Below are positions 47,801 through 56,800 of a stretch of DNA of 64,000 nt, piece after piece (the stretch's first letter is position 1; each line of letters begins with the position of its first letter). The DNA is from Cognatishimia sp. F0-27 (GTDB taxonomy: Bacteria > Pseudomonadota > Alphaproteobacteria > Rhodobacterales > Rhodobacteraceae). The stretch is taken from contig NZ_JAFMPQ010000019.1 of the NCBI RefSeq assembly GCF_020667845.1, positions 1 to 64,000 on the forward strand, in the 5' to 3' direction. The position numbers and the translations under genes were made by a program. A model generated the notes under the pieces. The model ran no database searches. It had not been told where the DNA came from and saw only the letters and a program-made list of their open reading frames with translations.

Positions 47801-50800
47801 GAGCGTGCCGAACACCGGCGCGAGCCGATCACAAAGCCGCAGGATCATCACCGAGTCGAGCCCGTAGCCGTCAAGCGGCGCATCGAGATCGATCTGTGCG
47901 CGCTCCAGCTTGAGCGTCTCGCAGAGCGCCGCCGTGAGCACCGCCTGCACGGTCTCCCGCCCATCCTCTGACGACGGCTCAGGGCGTGCATCGGGCGCAG
48001 CCTCACGCTCGGCAGTCGGGGCCGGTTTGCTCCATGCCTCGAAATCAGAGCGGGCATCGGCGCGGTCCACGGACAGCGCCGCCTCGGTGGTCACATCGGC
48101 CGTGTCTTCTCGCAACCAGAAACTGTCCTGCGCGAAGGGATAGCCCGGCAAGGCCACGCGGCGCGGTTTGTCCGCCGCCCAGAACGCGGACCAGTCAGGA
48201 TCGATCCCGCGCAACCAGAGATCGGCGACGCGCCGCCAGTCCCGAGCGGTGGCCCATCGCTGCATCATCGCCTGCATGTCGGCATCGGCTCCGGATGCTT
48301 GCACGGGCAGCGGCGCCTCGGCTTCTGCCCGCGCATGGACGCGCAGCTGTGCGCACGCATCCGCCAGCGTTTCGGCCACAAAAGCGAGGCGGCACGCCAT
48401 GGGATCCCGACCGGTCTGCAGGCAAAAGGCCAGCGCGCGCAAGGATGGCGGATCGCTTTCCAGCGCAGCACACAGATCCGCTGCCCTGTCGCGCAGCGCC
48501 CGCCCGTCACGGGCCGACAGCACGATGAGTTCCGCCCCCATCGGCGCGACAGGATCGTCCGGAAGCGCCGGCGGGTCGGACAGGATGACATGCGCATTGG
48601 CACCACCGGCGCCAAAGGAGCTGATACCGGCAAGGCGCGCGCCTGCATCGCTGCGAGGCCAGCGTTGCACGTTGCGCGCCAGAGAGACCGGCCCGTGCTC
48701 GAGGTCGATTTCGGGGTTGACCGCGTCCAGATGCAGCCCCGGCACGATCGTCTCATGACGCATTTGCAGCAAGACCTTGGTCAAACCGGCAATCCCCGCC
48801 GCGCTTTCGCAATGGCCGATATTGGATTTCACCGAACCCACCGTCAGGCTTGGCGCCTTGCCAAAGGCGCGCGCCAGTCCTGCAATCTCGATGGGATCCC
48901 CAAGCGGCGTTCCCGTGCCATGCGCCTCGACATAGCTGACCGCTTCCGGCGACACCGCCGCATCGGACAGCGCAGCACCGATCACCTTGGCATGCGCCGC
49001 GGGGCTGGGGGCGGTATAGCTGCGGGTGCGTCCCCCGCTGTTGAGCGCCGTGCCGAGGATCACCCCGTGCACCGCATCGCCATCAGCGATGGCCCGGGAC
49101 AGCGGTTTGAGCAGCACCGCCCCGACGCCTTCGCCGCTGACCATGCCGTCCGCCATTTCCGCAAAGGGGCGCGCCCGTCCGGTCGGCGACAACATGCCCA
49201 GATCAGCGAGCGTTTCGAGGTGTCGGGGATGCGCAACCACATTGACCCCACCGGCGATGGCGGTGTCGCAACGCCGCGCGCGCAAGGCCTCCACCGCAAG
49301 ATGGATCGCGGTCAGCGAAGACGAACACGCCGTATCCACGGCGAGGCTCGGTCCCGTGAGATCGAGCAGGTAGGACACACGGTTGGCAATGGACCAGAAG
49401 GCCGCACGCGTCGGGTAGTGACCGTTCATGGCGCCAACGAAGACGCCGGTTTCCTGACCCTTGCCGAAGCGCTCGGGCGCGTAGCCGGCCTGTTCGATGA
49501 CATTGTGCGCTATTTGCAGGAAAAGCCGCTCCTGCGGGTCCATGCGTTCCGCATCCGCCGGGGCGATACGGAAGAACAGCGGGTCAAACCGGTCGACCCC
49601 GTCGAGAAAGCCCGCCGGGCGCGGAATGCCGTTGGACTCCGCGGGCCACGGGCGCCCGTCGCTCGGCGCATCGGAAACGCAATCACGCCCGGAACGAAGC
49701 GCATCCCAGAACGCGGGCAAATCCGCGGCGTCGGCATAGCGGCCAGCCAGCCCGATGATGGCGATGTCGCGGTCCTCGGCGGCGACCGCGCCCGCCTGAA
49801 CAGGGCTGGCCATGGGCTCGAAGGACGCTTGGGCCTGTCCAGAGACCGGCACATGTTCAGCTTCGGCCGCGCTTGTGGCAGCGGGGGTCTCGGCGGCAGG
49901 CCCCTGCGTGATGTCCGGCGCCGGGGGCACGGGTGGCGCGCTTTGCGGCGCCGGGTCTTGCGGCGACGAACGGCCCAGCGCTTCGCGCAGATGCTCCGGC
50001 GCGGTTTCAAGAAGGTGATCTGCCAGCGCCCCGACGCTGTCCATTTCGAACAGGAGCGTTGAGTTGATCTGCGGGAAATCCGCACGCATCCGGTTGACGA
50101 TCTGGAGCACGAGGATTGAATCGACGCCGTAGCGGGCAAGCGAGACGGACTCCTCCATACGGGATGCCGGCACGTCGATGGCCTCGGCGATCACACCGCG
50201 CAACCAGTCGCAGGCCTTGGCACGATCCACGGGTTGATCAGCAGCGTCCGCGGGCAACGGCCCTGACGACGGATGGGGCGGGGTTTCGTCAACCGGGACA
50301 GCGGTCACGGAAGGCATGGTCGCAGCGGGCATGGTCGCGGCAATCGCGGCGACCGGCTGGCGCGGCAGCACCGTCCGGTGAGGCGGCGCCGCGCGCGCTT
50401 GCCGGATCACCCCGTCACTGCGCGCGCCGATGATCTGCTGACCAAGCGGAAGCGCGGCCCGTGTGGGAAAAGACACCGTGTCGAAGCCCTCGATCGCCAA
50501 CGCGCTGCGCCACATCTCCGGCGAAAGCGCCGGCGTGCCCTGAAGCCGCATATCGGCGTCGTCAAAAGCCCACCAGCCATCAAGCAAGCCGAAGGTCACA
50601 TGGCTGAACAGCACGTTTTCGGTCAACTCGTTGATCAGGATCAGCCCGCCATGACCCAGCGTTGCCTTCACATGGCGCAGGCTCGTCAGGATATCCGGCG
50701 TGGCATGCAACACGTTGGTGGCAATCGCGATGTCGTAGGCGCCCTCTGCGATGCCCTGGCCGGCCGGGTCTCTCCCGATGTCGAACACCCCTGTCTCAAG

Positions 50801-53800
50801 ATAGGGTGTCGTCGGACCAAAACGCTGCTTGGCATGGATGAGGAAGGAGCGTGACAGGTCGGTATACCTGTATTCGGCGATATGCGCGGCATAGGGTGCG
50901 AGCCGCGCAAAGACCCGGTTTGCTGTCCCTCCCGTGCCGGCGCCGATCTCGATCAGGCGCAGACGCACGCCGGGCTCCGCCGCCACGCGCTGCGTCACAG
51001 CCTGTTCCAACACGTCGCACAGCGCCGCGTTGAAATAGTCCACGACACGATTGCCGTTATAGACCCCGCTCACGAGGTCGAGCGCGCCGCCCGGGAACAT
51101 CACCGCCGTGGCCTCCGCCTGCCCGGTCAGAATGTCGGGCAACGCCCGCAGCATCGCATCGGCAAGGGCAACATGGGGACCAAGGTCCGCATCCGCGCGC
51201 AGCGGCGCGACGGCCTGATCCCACCGGCCAAGCGCCGAGTCCAGGGACGGGATCGGCAGCGCGCCAAGCCGATACGCGCCGTCGAGATGGCCCGCGCGTT
51301 GCAGCGCGCGCCCGGTCTCTGCGATCCAGCGCGGATAAATCGCCGGGGCGCCCGCGGGGGCGGCATCGCGCAGCCCCGTGGCATCGATCACCCCGCATGC
51401 CTGCAACGAGGCTGCAACGATAGCCGCCATATCGGCATCGAACCGCGTCATCTGCTGCCCCACATGTCCGACGATCTCGGCTACTCTGGTGTCCTGCGGC
51501 GGGAGGTGAAGTGCGTCGGTCATATCGGGCAGCGGCTTTGCCAGGTGGGCGGCAAGATCCGGCCATTCCCCGGTCAGGGCGCCGCTTTCATCGAGGCTGA
51601 CAAGCGCGGCCTGACCGAAGTCTGACAGGAGCAGCGCATCTAGCGCCTGCATCGCCGATCGCGCGTCGAGCCCGGCGAGCCCATGTGCGGCCATTCGGTC
51701 GCGGTACGCCTCTTGCGCGACGATGCCCACGCTGTCCCAATAGCCCCAGTTCACAATCGTGACCGGAACACCCATCCGCGCCCCTGCCTGACATGCGAAA
51801 TGGTCCGCAAAGGTGCAGCCAGCGGCATAGTTGCCTTGACCCGGCATGCGCGCAAAAGACTGCACGGAAGAAAAGAACAGGACGAAATCGGGCTTGTCCT
51901 GCGCGAAGGTGTCAAAGAGCGCCACGGTGGTGTCGATCTTGGCCGATGCGGCGCGTTCCAGCGTATCGGCATCCATGCGCGCAACGGTGGCATCGGCAAG
52001 CGTGATCGCGGAATGCACCACGCCGGAAATGCGCCTGAACCGCGCAAGGATCTCGCCCCGCGCGGCTGCCATGGCAGCGGGATTGCGGGCATCGGCCTGA
52101 ATGTAGACAGGTCTTGGACCGGTCGCGGCGATGCGGTCCTGTGCGGCGGCAATGGTGGCATCGACCGGACTGCGCCCGAGCCAGACAACCTGCGCGCCCG
52201 CGTTTTCCACGACATGCTCCGTCCAGATCTGGCCAACGCCACCCGCACCGCCGATCACCACGTGCACACCACCCGGTGCCGTGGCACCCGACGGCGTGGC
52301 GAGGCGATCGAGGCTCAGCAGGCCCTGACAGAGCCAGACCCCGCCGCGATGAGCAAAGACCGGCGCGTCGAAGGGCGCGGGCAGCGCAAAAACGGTATCA
52401 AGCGGCAGAGGGGTTTCGCCGTCCCCATCGGCGATGCGTACCGTCCAATGTGGGTATTCCCGCGCCAAAGCACCAAACAAGCCGGCCAGTCCCGCCGCCA
52501 CCGCAGGACCGGTCTCGCCCCGGCCGGTCTCGAAGGTGCCATCGGTCCAGATCAACCACGTGAGCGGCCGCGCCTCACCTCCTGCGCGGATGATGCCCTG
52601 AACGAGATCGAGCGCATCATGCAGCAAATGCTTTGCGCGCGTCGCGACATCCCGCGTTGTCAGGTCATCGTCTCCTGCGTCCGGGCGCAGCACGATCAAC
52701 GGCGCGTCGGTCATGGCCTGCATCGGCTCGGCCAATCTGCGCGCGGCGGGCCATTGTGCCCGCAGCGCGTCCAGTACCTCGGCATCGCCCCCATGAAGGG
52801 ACACGCTGTCAAAGCGCGGCGTAGCATCTACGGGTGTGAGCTTGCGCCAATGCGGGACAGCGCAGGTCAGCGGCGCGTCGTCCGGCAAAGCACGGGCGGT
52901 GACACCGCGGATCTGGACCAAAGGCGCGCCCGGACGGCTTTCCGCAAAGAGATCGGCATGCAGATGTGCCAGAGCGCCGTCGGCGAGCCTCCGGGGCGCG
53001 TGCAAAACGGCGCGCATGACACGGCACATCGGTCCGTGCAGGCGGATCAGATCTATGCTGAAAGGAACCGTGCCGGACTGGGTGGTTGCATCGAAACAGG
53101 CGGAGGCCTGAATGGCCGCGTCAAGCAAGACCGGATCAACGGGCATGACCGGGCCGTCAGGACGCGTGAGGTCAAACGCCGCTGCGGTTGTGTCGCCGCG
53201 CCCGGCGCCCAGCGCGCGCAGAGCGGGGCCATGGACGATCCCGACCACTTGCAAGCGCGCGTAGCAGGTCTCGGCTGTCATGGCTGCGCCCGCACCGGGC
53301 GGGACCAGCGGCGGAACAGCTGTCTGCGCTGCCGGTCCGATCTCCCCCTGGGCGAGGCGCGTGCCATGCGCATGGACCGCAAAGTGGGCACCCCGGTCAT
53401 GCCGGTCGAATTGCACGGTCAGCGCCGCCAGCGCAGCACTGTCAATCGGTTTGATCCACGTCAGGTCGGTGATGTCGAGCGGCTGGTCGGGATCGCTGCC
53501 CGACAGCGCTCGCCATGCAGCACTGGCGATCGCAGGCACGGTCATCCCCGGAAGCATCGCGGCACCCGCCACCTGATGGTCGCGCATCAAGGGGTTGTCT
53601 GCGGGGATGATCACCGCAAAGCGCGTTTCATCGAGCGGCGCAAGCGAGAAAAGCGCCGGCGCGGTTGCGTCCGTCGAGGGGATCGGTCGGGTGGCGTCCT
53701 GCGGCAGGGGAGCCGTGGCCCAATGCGTGTCGCGCTCGAACGGCGTGCGCGGCAGCGGAATGCGCCTGGGCCTGTCGGCGGCGAAAACGCGGACTCCTTG

Positions 53801-56800
53801 CGGCATCCCGCCCGAGAGATACGCGCGCACCGCCTCGGCCCCGGCCTCATCCAGACCGGTTTCGTCCGGGCAAAGGCATCCCGTGTCCCCGAGAGACACG
53901 CCCGCAGACCGCCCCGACAGCCACTGCCGCAGATCGCCCACAAGCGTTGAGACCTCCCGCGCGGCAAAGGCAATGCGCTTTTCAAGATGGGCGCGCCCGT
54001 CCATCAACGTGAAGGCAATATCGCCCAGCGCGGCCGAGGGTGTCGCCTCGCACCAATCCGCAAGCGCTTCGACCAGACGATGCAAGGCCGTGTCGCTGCG
54101 GGCGCTGATCAGGATCGGATAGCAGGGCCTTGTGTAATGTCCGGACGCCTGCGCTGGCGCATCCTCGATCAGCACATGGGCATTGGTGCCGCTTGCCCCG
54201 AAAGAGCTGATCGCGGCGCGGCGCAGAGGACCCTGTGGCCAATCGGTGGTCCGTGACAGCACGCGGAAGGGGCTGCCTTTCAGGCCCACGCGGGCGTTGG
54301 CGCGGATGAAATTGCGGTTGCCGGGCAAGGCATTGTGCGACAGCGCGAGCACCGCCTTGTGCAGCCCGGCGATCCCGGCAGCGAATTGCGCATGGCCAAT
54401 CGCCGTCTTGACCGACCCAAGCGCGCAGCGCCCTTCCCCGGTCTTGCCGTAGACCGCGGACAGCGCCTCGAATTCGATCGGGTCCCCGAGTTGCGTGCCG
54501 GTGCCATGGGCCTCCAGCAAGCCGATTTCCGAGGGGTCGACTCCGGCCCGCGCATAGACGCTGCGCATCAGCGCCGCCTGAGACGTTGCGCTCGGGGCGG
54601 TGATCCCATTTGTTTGGCCGTCGTGGTTGAGCCCGGTTTCGGTGATCACGGCATGGATCGTGTCGCCCGCCGCCAGCGCATCGGCCAATGGCCGCAAGAG
54701 CACCGCGCCTGCGCCTTCGCCCGGCACAAAACCGTCCGCGCGGGTATCGAAGCTGTGGCAGCGCCCCTCGGGAGACAGCATGCCCGCCTTGCTGGCCGAC
54801 AGGTATAGCTTTGGCGTTGCCTGCACAAAGACGCCCCCCGCGAGCGCCATGTCGACCTCGCCTGCGCGCAAGGCGGCGCAGGCGGCATGGATTGCCACCA
54901 GCGAGCTGGAACAGGAGGTGTCCAGCGCCAGCGCCGGCCCCTTGAGATCGAGGTAATAGGCAATGCGCGCCGGGATCACCGACGCCATGTTACCCCAGAG
55001 CGATTGCGCCGTGGGCCGGGCGGGAAAGAGATCCTGGTAGTCGCCCGCACAGCAGCCGACATAAACGCCGCAACGGCTCCCGGCGATGCCGGCCCCCGCA
55101 TGTCCGGCATGTTCCAACGCATGCCAGCACTCTTCGAGGAAGATCCGCTGTTGCGGGTCCATGTGGCGGGCCTCGGACCCGGAAATGTTGAAGAACAACG
55201 CGTCGAAATCCGCGATCCGGTCAAGAAAGCCGCCGCGGCGGCAACGCACGCTGTCAGGCAGCGGCCAGCGCGCCACATCGGTGGTCATGTCCTCGTCGGC
55301 ACACAGCCTTTGCCAGAAGGTTTCGAGCGTGTCCGCACCGGGATAGCGGCCGCTCATGCCAATGATCGCAACCGGCATCGGCGCGTCGGGATTGGACCGG
55401 GCGGCTGGCAATGTGGACGGGGTGGATTGCTTGGACAGGTCGGCTGCCGCACGAGACGGGTCCGGTTCGGGCGGCCCCGTCGGATCGGGCTTGACCATGG
55501 GAGCGTGTTCGGCGGTGCTGGCCGCCTGCGCCGAAACGGGGGCCGGTTCCGGCGCGGGCATGCTGCTGGCAAGATGGGACGCGAGCCGCGCGATGGTGGC
55601 GTGCTCAAACACAACGGTCTGGTCAAGATCGGTGCCCAGCGCCTCGTTGAGTGCAAGAACGAAGCGCCCGCCGAGGATCGAGTCCAGCCCGTAATCGGCG
55701 AATGGCTGCGTGTCTGACACGTCACCGGGGTCAAGGTCCATGACAGCGGTAAAAACGGTGCGGATTCTGTCCGGCAAGGCCCCCGGGTCGGTGCTGGTCG
55801 AGGCTTGGTTCTCGCTTTTGAGCGCCACGCCATGCGTTGGGTTTGGCGGTTCCAGCTGATCGCGCGCAGAGCGTGTTGGGGGACTGTCCGCGCGGTCGAG
55901 ATCACCCATCCAGAGTCGCCGTTCCTGAAACGCGGTGCCGGGCATGGACAGCGGCGGCGACAGCGCGCCAAACGCGCTCCAGTCCACCGCAAGGCCTTGC
56001 GTCCAGAGCGCTGCGAGCCGGTCAAGATCGCGCGCTGCGATCATCTCTGCCAGCGCGTCTTGCACCCCGGCATCGGCGTTGAGCGCACGCAGGGCCGAAC
56101 GGTCTTCGGGGCTCTCGCCTGCAGAGGCCTGATCGGGGATGCGCCATGCTTCGAGCGCGTCTGCCAACTCCGCCAGCGTCGAGACGACAAAGGCTGCACG
56201 CTGTGCGAACGGCTCGCGCCCGGTGCGAAGCGTTGCGCAAACGGCGTGGAGCGGCACGTCGCGGATCCCGGTCCCGGTCCGGTCTGCGTCCAAGGCATCG
56301 AGCGTGGTGGCCAGCGAAACCTGCCCCTCTGGCGCCAGTCGCCGCAGCTCCTGGGCACCGAGGCCCAATTCAGCCAGCGGCACGTCGCCGGGGATGTCAT
56401 GCGGGTCCAGCCCGAGCATGGCCGCCACCTGTTCCCTGGCCCCCGGGCCCGCGCTGCGCAACCAATCGCGCATACGGCCGATCTGATCCGCAAGACCAGC
56501 CTGCGTGGGTGCAGAGAACACTGCAAGATCGCGCAGATCTGCGCCGGAGGACATCTGCAATGTCGCAGGCGGCGTCTCATCCGGACGCAGCAGAACACAG
56601 GCATTTGCGCCACCCGCCCCAAAGGAGCTGACCGTCGCCATCATGGCACCCTGCCACGCATATCCATGCGACACCGGCAAAAACGGCGTCTGCGCAAAGT
56701 CGATTGCGGGGTTGGACGGCGCGCCATGCAGCGACGGCACGATCCAGCGATGGCGCATCTGAAGCAGCGTCTTGATGATCCCGGCCACGCCGGCGGCGGC

